From NCBI GenBank assembly GCA_020851785.1, contig JADZCC010000087.1, positions 1 to 55,586 of the forward strand: 55,586 nt of DNA, written 5' to 3'. This document shows positions 11,090 to 20,206 of the stretch, piece by piece; the first letter of the stretch is position 1, and every line of letters begins with the position of its first letter. A program made the translations under genes and the position numbers. Origin of the DNA: Anaerolineales bacterium. Lineage in GTDB: Bacteria > Chloroflexota > Anaerolineae > Anaerolineales > Villigracilaceae. The notes beneath the pieces were generated by a model, which was not told the DNA's origin, ran no database searches, and worked only from the letters and a program-made list of their open reading frames with translations.

Positions 11090-12889
11090 ATGACAGACCA
11101 CATCCGTAACTTTTGTATTATCGCCCATGTTGATCATGGCAAATCCACCCTGGCCGACCGCCTGCTCCAACTGACGGGCGCAATCTCCGAGCGCGAGATG
11201 ACCGATCAGGCCCTCGACTCGATGGACCTCGAACGCGAAAAAGGCGTCACCATCAAAGCCTCGGCCGTGCGCATGTTCTACACCGCCAAAGACGACTCAA
11301 AATACGAGTTGAACTTAATTGACACGCCCGGCCATGTGGACTTTGGCTATGAAGTCAGCCGCGCGCTCAAAGCCTGCGAAGGCGCCATTTTAGTGGTGGA
11401 CGCCACGCAAGGCATTGAAGCCCAAACGCTGGCGAACCTGTATCAGGCGTTGGAAGCGGACCTGGTAATTGTGCCGGTGATCAACAAAATTGACCTGCCT
11501 TCTTCCCGGGCGGATGAAGTGGCCGAAGATGTTGGCTCCCTGCTGGGGGTTGCGCCAGAGACGGTTTTACGAGTCTCCGCCAAAGAAGGGATTAACGTCG
11601 AGGCGATTTTGGAAGCGGTGGTAGAGCGCGTCCCCGCTCCCAAAGATGCGGATGACGCGCCCCTGCGCGCGCTGGTCTTTGACGCGCATTATGATTCCTA
11701 TAAAGGCGTGGTCGCTTACATCCGCGTGTTTGAAGGGCGCATCAAAGCCACCGATGTTTTACGCATGTTTTCAACCAGCACAGACCTGCGCCCGGTTGAG
11801 ATCGGCATTTTTATGCCGGGGATGAAAGCGGTGGAACAGATTGGCTCTGGCGAAGTGGGTTATATTGCCACGGGATTCAAAACCGTGCATGAATGTCGCG
11901 TGGGCGATACGCTCACTTCGGCGACAGCGCCCGCCGCCGAACCCCTGCCCGGATATTTCACGCCCAAGCCGATGGTCTTCGCCGGAATTTACCCAGTGGA
12001 AGCCGACGATTATACGGATTTACGCGAAGCGCTCGAAAAACTCCAACTCAACGACGCTTCTTTGACCTATCAGCCGGAGACTTCGCAAGCGCTGGGCTTT
12101 GGTTTTCGGGCTGGCTTTTTGGGCCTCTTCCACATGGAAATTATTCAGGAGCGGATTGAACGCGAATATTTGCTGGACGTATTATTCACCGCGCCCTCGG
12201 TGGAATATGAAGTGTTGATGATGAACGAAGAAATCGTCAAGGTGGCTTCTCCGGCCGAATTGCCCGACCCCAATAAAATTGAAGAAGTGCGCGAACCGTG
12301 GATGAACATTGAAATCATCACGCCCACGGATTATTACGGCCCGATCATGGAGTTGGTGACGAAACGACGCGGCATTTTCAAACAGCAGGAATACCCGGCC
12401 CCGCATCGCGTGCAGTTGGATTTTGAAATCCCCCTTTCAGAAATCATCGTGGACTTTTTCGACCAACTGAAATCGCGCACCAAAGGCTACGCCTCTTTGG
12501 ATTATCAATTCCTGGAATATCGCCCCGACAAACTGCAAAAGTTGGAAATCCTCGTCAACGGCGAGCCAGTGGACGCGCTCGCGGCCATCGTCCATGAAAA
12601 AGATGCGTTTCACAAAGGCACAAAGTTAATCACCAAGCTGAAGGATTTAATTCCGCGCCAGTTATATGATGTGGCCGTGCAAGCCGCTTCGGGCGGGCGC
12701 ATCATCAGCCGCGCCAACGTCAAAGCCACGCGCAAAGACGTGCTGGCCAAATGTTATGGCGGCGACATCAGCCGTAAAAAGAAATTGCTCGAAAAACAAA
12801 AGCGCGGCAAGAAGCGCCTGAAGATGGTGGGGAATGTGGAAATTCCGCAGGATGCGTTTATGGCCGTCTTGAAACTGGAAGACGAATAG
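11090..12889 (+). CDS. lepA: Elongation factor 4 (LepA GTPase)
   Basis: Ribosome-bound GTPase that acts on stalled or mispositioned ribosomes. The G domain shows HVDHGKSTLADRLL (about 12-25), DTPGHVDFGYEV and NKIDLP. The LepA-specific C-terminal part is present with the conserved SGGRIISRANVKATRKDV stretch and the basic SRKKKLLEKQKRGKKRLK region. Length 599 aa is exactly typical. It starts at ATG 11090 with a weak upstream purine stretch (gaaag). The next gene begins 27 bp after the stop, so read-through into the membrane-protein/epimerase genes is likely. Confidence 0.97.
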   Translation: MTDHIRNFCIIAHVDHGKSTLADRLLQLTGAISEREMTDQALDSMDLEREKGVTIKASAVRMFYTAKDDSKYELNLIDTPGHVDFGYEVSRALKACEGAILVVDATQGIEAQTLANLYQALEADLVIVPVINKIDLPSSRADEVAEDVGSLLGVAPETVLRVSAKEGINVEAILEAVVERVPAPKDADDAPLRALVFDAHYDSYKGVVAYIRVFEGRIKATDVLRMFSTSTDLRPVEIGIFMPGMKAVEQIGSGEVGYIATGFKTVHECRVGDTLTSATAPAAEPLPGYFTPKPMVFAGIYPVEADDYTDLREALEKLQLNDASLTYQPETSQALGFGFRAGFLGLFHMEIIQERIEREYLLDVLFTAPSVEYEVLMMNEEIVKVASPAELPDPNKIEEVREPWMNIEIITPTDYYGPIMELVTKRRGIFKQQEYPAPHRVQLDFEIPLSEIIVDFFDQLKSRTKGYASLDYQFLEYRPDKLQKLEILVNGEPVDALAAIVHEKDAFHKGTKLITKLKDLIPRQLYDVAVQAASGGRIISRANVKATRKDVLAKCYGGDISRKKKLLEKQKRGKKRLKMVGNVEIPQDAFMAVLKLEDE

Positions 12890-12916
12890 CGACAGGCCGA
12901 CTCGCGTGGTGAACAG

Positions 12917-13933
12917 ATGAAAGATCTAAAAAAAATAATCCCCGGCGCAATCATCAGCGTTTTGCTGATTGGCGCAATCCTCTATTTTGTGGATTTCCAA
13001 ACCATGTGGAAAGCCATCCAGAACGCGAATTACAAAATTTTAGCCGGGTCCATCGTTTTATCATTTCTCTGGATGTTCAACCGCGCCAAAGTCTGGCAGA
13101 CGCTCCTGCGCGATAAACCTAAATATATAGATGTGTTATTCGCCGCCAGCGAAGGCTATTTGCTGAATACCTTTTTGCCGTTTCGTTTGGGGGAGATTGG
13201 GCGCGTCTTTTTGCTCAGCCGAAAGACCGGCATTCCGTTTGGCGAGATTTTGCCAACCGTGGTGATTGAGCGCGTGGTGGATTTGGCCTTTTCGGCCGCG
13301 CTCCTGTTGGCGGCTTTGCCGTATGTGGCCGACGCGCAAGGCTCTGAAAAAATTGGCTATTTGGTCGGCGGGCTGGTTTTGCTAGGGCTGGCGGGCATGT
13401 ATCTGCTGGCGAAAAATAATCAGTGGGCGTTGCGGGTTTTTCATCGCGTCAGTCAGCGTGTTCCGGCTTTACAGAAATTAGGCGGCGGGTTTCTTGAATC
13501 TTTTCTGGAAGGGCTGGGCGTGTTAACCAACGGCTGGCTCTTCGTCCGCTTTTTGTTTTGGATGACGTTGAATTGGGGCGTGGCCTTTTTTGCCTATTAC
13601 TTAATCACCCTCTCGTTCTTTCCGCAGACTCAACCGCAATGGATTTTATTCGTCCTCGGCGCGGCGGCCTTTGGCGGGGCCATCCCCGCTTTGCCGGGCG
13701 GCGTGGGGACTTTTGAAGGCGCGGTCAGCGGGGCCCTGTTCCTCTTCACGGGCGATCAATCCACTTCTCTAGCCGTGGCGTTGACGGCGCGTTTGTATAA
13801 CTATCTCAACAGCGGCGTGATTGGTTCGATTGGCTTGGCCCGCGAAGGACAAACCCTTTCTGGCGTGTATCAGCAACTGATGAATTTAAGGAACAAACCG
13901 CAGGCCGAAACGCCTGAGCAACCGAATTCATAG
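12917..13933 (+). CDS. LPG_synthase_TM (UPF0104)-type membrane protein, possible flippase
   Basis: Polytopic membrane protein of 338 aa with seven or eight predicted helices, of the lysylphosphatidylglycerol synthase transmembrane family (AglD/UPF0104). It lacks the catalytic cytoplasmic domain of MprF. Family motifs are visible: LPFRLGEIGRVFLL (about 90-105), VIERVVDLAFSA, and the Gly-rich ALPGGVGTFEGA (about 255-268). Members next to sugar genes are thought to move or modify lipid-linked glycans. The next gene, a sugar epimerase, starts 11 nt after its stop, which supports a role in glycolipid or polysaccharide assembly. The substrate is not known. Confidence 0.85.
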   Translation: MKDLKKIIPGAIISVLLIGAILYFVDFQTMWKAIQNANYKILAGSIVLSFLWMFNRAKVWQTLLRDKPKYIDVLFAASEGYLLNTFLPFRLGEIGRVFLLSRKTGIPFGEILPTVVIERVVDLAFSAALLLAALPYVADAQGSEKIGYLVGGLVLLGLAGMYLLAKNNQWALRVFHRVSQRVPALQKLGGGFLESFLEGLGVLTNGWLFVRFLFWMTLNWGVAFFAYYLITLSFFPQTQPQWILFVLGAAAFGGAIPALPGGVGTFEGAVSGALFLFTGDQSTSLAVALTARLYNYLNSGVIGSIGLAREGQTLSGVYQQLMNLRNKPQAETPEQPNS

Positions 13934-13944
13934 AGGAAACGTTT

Positions 13945-14970
13945 ATGACCAAGCATTATCTCATCACCGGCGGCGCGGGTTTCATCGGCTCCAATTACGT
14001 TCAGCGGCTGTTGAAGCGCGGCGAGCGCGTGACGATTTACGATAACTTCGTCCGCGCGGGCGCGCCGCGCAATTTGGAATGGCTGAAAAAGGAATTTGGC
14101 GCAAGCGCTTTCGAGGTGGTGGTTGGGGACGTGCGCGAGGCCGAGAGAATCGCTGAGGCCGGCCGGGGCGCGGATGTGATCGTGCATTTGGCCAGTCAGG
14201 TGGCGGTGACGACTTCGGTGATCAATCCCCGGGAAGATTTTGAAATCAACGCGCTGGGCACGTTTAACGTGTTGGAAGCGGCGCGGCTTTCCGGCAAACA
14301 GCCGATCGTGCTGTATTCCTCCACCAATAAAGTGTATGGCGGCATGGACGACGTGGAAGTGGTTGAAGATGCGACGCGCTGGCATTACAAAGATTTGCCG
14401 TTTGGCGCTTCGGAAGAACAGGCGTTGGATTTTCATTCGCCGTATGGGTGCAGTAAAGGCACGGGCGATCAGTATGTGCGCGATTATTATCGCATCTATG
14501 ATTTGCCGACGGTGGTTCTGCGGCAGAGTTGCATTTATGGGCCGCGCCAATTTGGCGTGGAAGATCAGGGCTGGCTGGCGTGGATGTTGATTGCGGCGGT
14601 GACAGGCAAACAGATCACCATTTATGGCGACGGCAAACAGGTGCGCGACGTGTTGCACGTGGAAGATTTGCTCAATGCGTATGATTTGGCGATTGAAAAA
14701 ATTGACGTGGCCAAAGGGCAGGTCTATAACATGGGCGGCGGAACGGCCAACGTGCTGGCAATCTGGTCGGAGTTTGGACCGATCATCGAAAAGTTGCTTG
14801 GCAAAAAACTGGACGTGAAGCGCGGCGACTGGCGCCCGGGCGATCAAAAGGTTTTCTACGCCGATTATCGCAAAGCCGAACGCGAACTGGGCTGGAAGCC
14901 GCAGATCAGTTTGGAAGAAGGCATTGAACGGCTCTTTCAGTGGGTGCGGGAAAATAAAGAATTGTTTTAA
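13945..14970 (+). CDS. NAD-dependent sugar-nucleotide epimerase, CDP-paratose 2-epimerase-like
   Basis: Extended short-chain dehydrogenase of 341 aa. The NAD motif is GGAGFIGSNY (about 9-18). The catalytic set is Thr in SSTNKVYG and Tyr/Lys in the YGCSK motif. The stretch SCIYGPRQFGVEDQGWLAW resembles TyvE-type CDP-paratose/tyvelose 2-epimerases more than GalE. It probably makes an activated sugar for the glycosyltransferases downstream. A good ribosome site (gaggaaacg) precedes ATG. The stop codon abuts the dispersed repeat at 14971. The exact substrate is inference; other nucleotide-sugar epimerases share the fold. Confidence 0.85.
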   Translation: MTKHYLITGGAGFIGSNYVQRLLKRGERVTIYDNFVRAGAPRNLEWLKKEFGASAFEVVVGDVREAERIAEAGRGADVIVHLASQVAVTTSVINPREDFEINALGTFNVLEAARLSGKQPIVLYSSTNKVYGGMDDVEVVEDATRWHYKDLPFGASEEQALDFHSPYGCSKGTGDQYVRDYYRIYDLPTVVLRQSCIYGPRQFGVEDQGWLAWMLIAAVTGKQITIYGDGKQVRDVLHVEDLLNAYDLAIEKIDVAKGQVYNMGGGTANVLAIWSEFGPIIEKLLGKKLDVKRGDWRPGDQKVFYADYRKAERELGWKPQISLEEGIERLFQWVRENKELF

Positions 14971-15082
14971 ACGCAGATCAAAATCTTTTGCCGCAATTTC
15001 GCTAATTTTTAAAAACAATTCGCGCGAATTAGCGAAATTCGTGGCTTGGTCTTGGGGGTTTGCGTAAATCCTAAAGTCAAAA
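14971..15082. repeat. Dispersed palindromic repeat, copy A
   Basis: An AT-rich imperfect palindrome that begins directly at the end of the epimerase gene (acgcagatcaaaatcttttg) and closes with tgcgtaaatcctaa. Its centre is ttcgctaattttt / gcgaattagcgaa. It is nearly identical to the copy at 48116-48230, apart from a 9-10 nt deletion and a degenerate left end. Transcribed, it would fold into a long hairpin and may double as a transcript end. Confidence 0.8.
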
Positions 15083-15117
15083 CTTAACGCAAAGGCGCGG
15101 AGTGTGAGCGCGCTGGG

Positions 15118-15157
15118 TATAATTTGGGGAATTCAAACTCCGCATTGAGCGGGAGGG
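15118..15157 (+). promoter_or_regulatory. mscS promoter -10 and ribosome binding site
   Basis: TATAAT at 15118-15123 and GGGAGGG at 15151-15157, 7 nt before the GTG start at 15165. Confidence 0.6.
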
Positions 15158-15164
15158 AACCTGC

Positions 15165-15971
15165 GTGGAATCTTATCTGTCAAACTTGCTTGATCTCGGC
15201 CTGAAGGCTCTGCCCAATCTATTACTCGCCCTTTTTATTTTTTTCCTCAGTTTATATCTGGCGCGCGCGTTAAGCAGGCTCCTCAAACGGGTTTTGCTCA
15301 CGCGGCAGACCGCCTCCAACGTGACGCATCTTCTGGCGGACATCCTCAAATGGACGATTATCATCCTCGGCTGTCTCTCCGCTTTGCAAAGGTTTTTCGA
15401 CGTGACGGCCTTCATCGCCGGGCTGGGTATCCTCGGTGTGATCGTTGGCTTTGCCTTGCAAAACATTTTGCAAAATTTCGTTTCGGGAATCATCCTGCTC
15501 GTGCAACAACCCTTTACCGTGGGCGACGACGTGCAACTGTTGGAGATTGACGGGCTGGCGTTGCAAATCAACATTCGCACCACTGAATTGCAGGCCAAAG
15601 ACGGGCGGATTGTGATTCTGCCCAACGCCGAGGTGATTGCCCGCCCGATTGTCAATTACACCCGCGCCAACCGCCGCCGCGTGGACTTGACCCTCCAAAT
15701 GGCCGAGCCTGCCGAAGCGGAGAAAATCCGTCAGACGGTTCACGCCGAATTGCGCGAAATCGTCGGATTTGTGCAAGCTCCCGCGCCGGAAGCGCTCTTC
15801 CAAAATCTGACTCAAAACTCGGTCGAATTGCGCGTCTCTTTTTGGGTGGATATTTCCAGCGTTTCTGTTGGCGTGGCCAAAGATCAGGCTTTGATTAAAA
15901 TCCAGCAGGCTTTCAAACGCCATAAAATCAAACTCGCCCCGCCGCCGCTGTATGTGGAGGTTGCGAAATAG
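15165..15971 (+). CDS. MscS-family mechanosensitive ion channel
   Basis: Small-conductance mechanosensitive channel of 268 aa, opening under osmotic down-shock. Two N-terminal helices (about 12-35 and 60-85) are followed by the pore helix with the Gly/Ala pattern GLGILGVIVGFALQNILQN (about 86-105). The beta domain (QQPFTVGDDVQL, about 120-131) carries the typical ILPNAEVI motif. GTG 15165 is set by the ribosome site GGGAGGG. It has its own -10 at 15118, so it is not simply part of the epimerase operon. Its place in a cell-surface gene block is probably incidental. Confidence 0.9.
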   Translation: MESYLSNLLDLGLKALPNLLLALFIFFLSLYLARALSRLLKRVLLTRQTASNVTHLLADILKWTIIILGCLSALQRFFDVTAFIAGLGILGVIVGFALQNILQNFVSGIILLVQQPFTVGDDVQLLEIDGLALQINIRTTELQAKDGRIVILPNAEVIARPIVNYTRANRRRVDLTLQMAEPAEAEKIRQTVHAELREIVGFVQAPAPEALFQNLTQNSVELRVSFWVDISSVSVGVAKDQALIKIQQAFKRHKIKLAPPPLYVEVAK

Positions 15972-16018
15972 GAATTTAAACGCGCGGCGGGGATGTCGCA
16001 AATTGGGGCTGAGGTGGG

Positions 16019-16024
16019 TATAAT
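16019..16024 (+). promoter_or_regulatory. -10 element giving a near-leaderless transcript
   Basis: TATAAT ends 11 nt before the ATG at 16036, so transcription would begin about 5 nt from the start codon. No ribosome binding site fits between them. Confidence 0.55.
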
Positions 16025-16035
16025 CGCTCAGTTCT

Positions 16036-17193
16036 ATGAAAATCCTCACCGTCCTAACCTATTATCGCCCGCACACTTCCGGCCTCACCATCTACGCCGA
16101 GCGGCTGGCCCAGGCTTTCGTCAAGCGCGGGCATCAAGTCACCGTGATGACCAACCAATATGATCCCTCCCTGCCGCGCGAAGAAACGCTGGCAGGCGTC
16201 AAAGTGATTCGCGTGCCGGTGGCCGCGCGCGTCAGCAAGGGGACGATCGCCCCAACCTTTGGCTGGGTGGCCAGCAAACTGGTCCTGCAACACGACGTCG
16301 TCCAACTGCACCTGCCGCAATTTGACGCGCCCGGCGTGGCCCTGCGCGCGCGTTTGCTGGGCAAGCCGGTCGTCCTCACCTATCATTGCGACGTGCAACT
16401 TCCGCAGGGCTTGTTTAACCGTCTGGTCAATTTTGTTTTGGATTTTCAAAACAACCTCGCTGGCAGACTCGCCAATCACATTGTGACGTACACGCAGGAT
16501 TACGCCGATCATTCGCCGTACCTTTCGCGTTTCGCTTCAAAACTGACCCCGATCCTGCCGCCCGTCGAAATGCCTGTGCCCACGCCCGAGGCAGTTTCAG
16601 CCTTCGCTGAAAGACATCGCACCAAAGAACGCCAGCCGGTCATTGGCATGGTCACGCGCTTCGCCTCCGAAAAAGGCGTGGAAGTTCTGCTCGACGCGCT
16701 CCCCAAAATTTTGGAGGAATATCCCAACGCGCAAGTTTTATACGCCGGTCAGCATGAAAACGTGATGGGCGAGCAGGCCTACTTTGCGCGGCTGGCCCCG
16801 CGCATTCGGGAATATGAAATTTCCGGGCATTGGACCTTCCTCGGCAACCTCGACCCTTTGCAATTAGCCGCTGTGTATCCCAACCTGAACGTGATCACCG
16901 TGCCGTCGCTCAATTCCACCGAGGCCTTTGGGCTGGTGCAAATTGAAGCCATGCTCAACGGCGTGCCTTCCGTCCCTTCCGCGTTGCCGGGCGTGCGTCA
17001 GCCCGCGCTGATGCACGGCATGGGGCGCGTCTCTCAAATTGGCGACCCGGCCTCGTTGGCCGAATCCATCCTCGGCGTGTTAAAAGATGCGGATCAATAT
17101 CGCGGCGATTCCGCAGCGCTGAAAAAACTCTATAATCCCGATTCAATCGCGCAAGTCTATGAAGCGCTGTTTGAGAAATTGAGGAACTCGTGA
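16036..17193 (+). CDS. GT4-family glycosyltransferase
   Basis: Retaining glycosyltransferase with GT-B fold (385 aa). It starts with a typical PRPHTSGLTIYAERL-like acceptor loop (RPHTSGLTIYAERLAQA, about 12-28). Donor-site motifs are GMVTRFASEKGVEVLLDALP (about 210-229) and the E-x7-E pattern in the STEAFGLVQIEAMLNGVPS stretch (about 295-313). It is probably cytoplasmic or membrane-associated and adds a sugar to a lipid or glycan. It overlaps the next gene by 4 bp (GTGA), a sign of translational coupling. The transcript may be almost leaderless. The sugar and acceptor cannot be told. Confidence 0.92.
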   Translation: MKILTVLTYYRPHTSGLTIYAERLAQAFVKRGHQVTVMTNQYDPSLPREETLAGVKVIRVPVAARVSKGTIAPTFGWVASKLVLQHDVVQLHLPQFDAPGVALRARLLGKPVVLTYHCDVQLPQGLFNRLVNFVLDFQNNLAGRLANHIVTYTQDYADHSPYLSRFASKLTPILPPVEMPVPTPEAVSAFAERHRTKERQPVIGMVTRFASEKGVEVLLDALPKILEEYPNAQVLYAGQHENVMGEQAYFARLAPRIREYEISGHWTFLGNLDPLQLAAVYPNLNVITVPSLNSTEAFGLVQIEAMLNGVPSVPSALPGVRQPALMHGMGRVSQIGDPASLAESILGVLKDADQYRGDSAALKKLYNPDSIAQVYEALFEKLRNS

Positions 17194-17960
17194 GCAATCG
17201 TCAGGCGAAGGATTTTTTATTTAAGCACCTGCAAGACCTGCCTTACTTCCGCGCGTTATTGCGGGCGGTGGAAAGCTCTTTTTATGAAGGCCTGCCCCTG
17301 CCCGAACCCGTGTATGACGTGGGATGCGGCGACGGGCATTTTGCCTCGGTGACGTTTGACAAAAAACTGGACGTGGGCCTCGACCCGTGGCGCTTTTCGA
17401 TGCGCGACGCGAAACAATACGACGCCTATAAATCTCTGGTGGAAGCCGACGGCGCGCTGGCGCCTTTTCCTTCCAACCATTTTGCCAGCGGAGTGAGCAA
17501 CTCTGTGCTGGAACATATTCTGCAGATTGACGAAGTGTTAAAAGAAACGGCGCGCGTCTTGCAACCGGGCGCGCCGTTTTATTTTTGTGTGCCAAACCAT
17601 ACCCACTTTGATAACTTGGCGCTCGCTAAAATTTTCGGCAAACCGTATGTGGAATGGTTTCGTTACATCTCGCGCACCAAAAACGCCGACAGCCCGGAAG
17701 TGTGGAACGCGCGCCTTGAACGCGCCGGTTTTGTTTTGGAAAAATGGTGGCATTATTTTTCGCCTGCCGCTTTGCACGCGCTGGAGTGGGGGCATTATTT
17801 TGGCTTGCCTTCAGTGGTGGCCCGCGCGCTCACCGGCAAATGGGTGATTGCCCGCACGAAATGGAATTTGGGGCTGGTCGAAAGTTACCTGCAAAAATAC
17901 GCCTCTTCCGAGCATTTGGAAAACGGCACGTACACGTTTTTTATTGCGCGTAAAAAATAA
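17190..17960 (+). CDS. Class I SAM-dependent methyltransferase
   Basis: Methyltransferase of the type-11 family, 256 aa. Motif I is VYDVGCGDGHFAS (about 39-51). The post-motif region DGALAPFPSNHFASGVSNSV and VLEHI (about 90-112) is typical. Start GTG 17190 overlaps the GT4 stop by 4 bp. Its coupling to a glycosyltransferase suggests it methylates a sugar or a lipid-linked glycan. No known product family could be assigned. No transmembrane segment is obvious. Confidence 0.87.
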   Translation: MSNRQAKDFLFKHLQDLPYFRALLRAVESSFYEGLPLPEPVYDVGCGDGHFASVTFDKKLDVGLDPWRFSMRDAKQYDAYKSLVEADGALAPFPSNHFASGVSNSVLEHILQIDEVLKETARVLQPGAPFYFCVPNHTHFDNLALAKIFGKPYVEWFRYISRTKNADSPEVWNARLERAGFVLEKWWHYFSPAALHALEWGHYFGLPSVVARALTGKWVIARTKWNLGLVESYLQKYASSEHLENGTYTFFIARKK

Positions 17961-17981
17961 CCTGCATTGGACGCATAATTT

Positions 17982-20174
17982 ATGGATGAACCCACTGTAC
18001 TGGATTACCTGAAATCTATTTTTAAAAGCTGGGAAGCCTTTGCAAATTTCGTCAAAGCGCTCTTTGAAAGAAGAGACCCGACGCAACTGGCCGAATTTCG
18101 CGGAGCGGCGCCGGAACAAGCCGCGGCAGTGGAGCCTGCCTCTGCAACCCAGACGCAAAAACGCGATTGGTTTGCGGGTTTTAGAAATATCCCCTGGCTG
18201 GTGTTGGGCGCGTTATTCTTCGCCCTGCTCGGCCAACTTCAGTTTGAACCACCACAAACGCTCTACCCCATGGGCATTTTCTTCTACTTCATCGCGCTGA
18301 TGTTAACTGCGCTGGCCTTTGCGCGCCGTCAGTGGTCCATCGCCGAACTGCCGGAAAGCGAAACGCGCCGCGATTCGTTCGTCATTCGCAGTTCGCCGTT
18401 TGTGGTTTCGCTGGTCTTCAGCGCGCTCACCTTTTTCTTCATGTCTAAAGATCGCTTCACGGCTTTCAACGTAACGCTCTGGGTTTTAACGTTGGCTTTT
18501 CACCTGTTGGCTTTTTGGGCCGCCGAACCGCGCCGTGAAGTTCGGGCGTTCAACCCGTTCGCGTGGCTTACTCAATCGGAGTGGAAGTTCACCGTCACGC
18601 GCCATGGACTGCTGGTCTTCTTCGTTTTCGCTTTGGCGGCCTTCTTCGCTTTTTACAAGCTGTCTGCCATTCCAGACAACATGACCAGCGATCACGCCGA
18701 AAAACTTTTGGACGTGTACGACATCAGCCAGGGAAAATATTCCATCTTCTTCCCCAGAAATACCGGCCGCGAACCGCTTCAGTTTTATTTCGTCTATTTC
18801 CTCTCGCAGTGGTTTGGGATTTCCTTCCTCTCGCTCAAAGTCAGCACCGGCCTCATGGGCATGTTGAGCATGTTCTACATTTACAAACTGGCCGAGGAGT
18901 TGGGCGGCAAGCGCGTGGCTTTATTGGCCGTGGCCTTCGCGGGGATTGGCGTGTGGCCCGTGCTGATTGACCGCATCGGCCTGCGCTTTGCGTATTATCC
19001 GCCGTTCACAGCCGCCACCCTGTATTACTTCATTCGTGGGTTGCGTCAGCAACGCCGCAACGATTTCATCCTCTCTGGCATTGCCTTGGGCATTGGGCTG
19101 AACGGCTATACCCCCATGCGGATCGTACCGTTCGTGATGGTGGCGCTCTTCATTATTTACCTGCTCCATGTCAAAGACGCGCAAATTCGCAAACAGGCGC
19201 TGGTCTGGTTTGCTTTGCTGGCTTTCACCGCCTGGATCTTCATCATCCCCTTAACTCGTTACGCGCTGGAATTTCCAGACAAATTCAATCAACGGGCCCT
19301 CTCGCGGATCAGTTCCAGCGAACAGCAAATTGCCGGGCCGGTTGCAATCATCCTCGCCCAAAACATCTGGAACGGATTGAAGGTTTTCAATTGGTATGGC
19401 GGAACGATCTGGACTTTTACGCTCACCTCGCGCGCCGCAATGGATTTCATCTCCGGCGCGTTGTTCCTGATCGGCGTCAGCGTGGTTCTCTTCCGCTATT
19501 TACGTCAGCGCCGCTGGCAGGACTTGATGCTCCTGCTGGCGATTCCGCTTTTACAATTGCCCTCCACGTTGTCCATCGCCTTTCCAGAGGAAAACCCGGC
19601 CCTCAACCGCATGAGCGCGGCCTTTGTCCCCACCTTTATCATCGTGGCCTTTGCAGTGGACGCCATCCTCTCCAGCCTAACGAAAGGCGTCAACCGCGAC
19701 TCCACAACGGAAGCGCTGGCGCCTTCTCCAATGCGCTCGTTCCTGGCGCTGATTGTGGTTTGCGGTTTATTCTTTGGGGCCGTGTTCAACAATTACAACC
19801 TGATCTTCAATCAATACGTGAAGCAGTTTGAACTTTCCAACTGGAACACGCGCGATATGGGCCTGCTGATGAAAGACTTTGCGGAAAAAGGCGGCTCGCC
19901 GGATCAGGCCTGGGTTGTGCCGTATCCCTACTGGGCGGATACGCGCCTGCCGCTCTTTTGGGCTGGCACAATTTATCGCGGCGAAAGCGCCCTCAAACCA
20001 GATTTGCTGGCAAGCACGGTAGGATTGTCCGGCCCGAAACTTTTCATTATCAATCTGGAAGATCAGGCCACTTTGAACACGTTACAATCTTTGTATCCCA
20101 CTGGCGCGCTCACCGTCTATCAGGCGAAAGTTCCATCCAAAAACTTTTATGTCTTTCGCGTTGCCGCCCCCTAG
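17982..20174 (+). CDS. GT39/PMT-like polytopic glycosyltransferase
   Basis: Integral membrane protein of 730 aa related to dolichyl-phosphate-mannose mannosyltransferases (GT-C fold). A soluble N-terminal segment of about 60 residues precedes ten or more helices. The first outside loop carries the acidic pair in NMTSDHAEKLLDVYDI (about 228-243), where this family keeps its catalytic Asp. A short outside domain follows after the last helix (about 620-730). It would transfer a sugar from a polyprenyl-phosphate donor outside the membrane. It starts 21 nt after the methyltransferase stop, and the same-family fusion protein follows. The ribosome site is weak. Confidence 0.82.
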   Translation: MDEPTVLDYLKSIFKSWEAFANFVKALFERRDPTQLAEFRGAAPEQAAAVEPASATQTQKRDWFAGFRNIPWLVLGALFFALLGQLQFEPPQTLYPMGIFFYFIALMLTALAFARRQWSIAELPESETRRDSFVIRSSPFVVSLVFSALTFFFMSKDRFTAFNVTLWVLTLAFHLLAFWAAEPRREVRAFNPFAWLTQSEWKFTVTRHGLLVFFVFALAAFFAFYKLSAIPDNMTSDHAEKLLDVYDISQGKYSIFFPRNTGREPLQFYFVYFLSQWFGISFLSLKVSTGLMGMLSMFYIYKLAEELGGKRVALLAVAFAGIGVWPVLIDRIGLRFAYYPPFTAATLYYFIRGLRQQRRNDFILSGIALGIGLNGYTPMRIVPFVMVALFIIYLLHVKDAQIRKQALVWFALLAFTAWIFIIPLTRYALEFPDKFNQRALSRISSSEQQIAGPVAIILAQNIWNGLKVFNWYGGTIWTFTLTSRAAMDFISGALFLIGVSVVLFRYLRQRRWQDLMLLLAIPLLQLPSTLSIAFPEENPALNRMSAAFVPTFIIVAFAVDAILSSLTKGVNRDSTTEALAPSPMRSFLALIVVCGLFFGAVFNNYNLIFNQYVKQFELSNWNTRDMGLLMKDFAEKGGSPDQAWVVPYPYWADTRLPLFWAGTIYRGESALKPDLLASTVGLSGPKLFIINLEDQATLNTLQSLYPTGALTVYQAKVPSKNFYVFRVAAP

Positions 20175-20206
20175 ACTGCTTTTCAAGAGATGATTTTAAG
20201 GACCTT

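Noticed and set aside
13870..15018. Long minus-strand open frame (382 codons) over the epimerase gene
   Set aside because: It is antisense to a clear epimerase, is rich in His/Arg/Phe as antisense frames of this GC pattern are, and has no ribosome site or known motif.
19958..20206. 83-codon extension of the GT39-YYY protein
   Set aside because: It overlaps the end of the previous gene out of frame; a good ribosome site and a typical membrane start lie at 20207.
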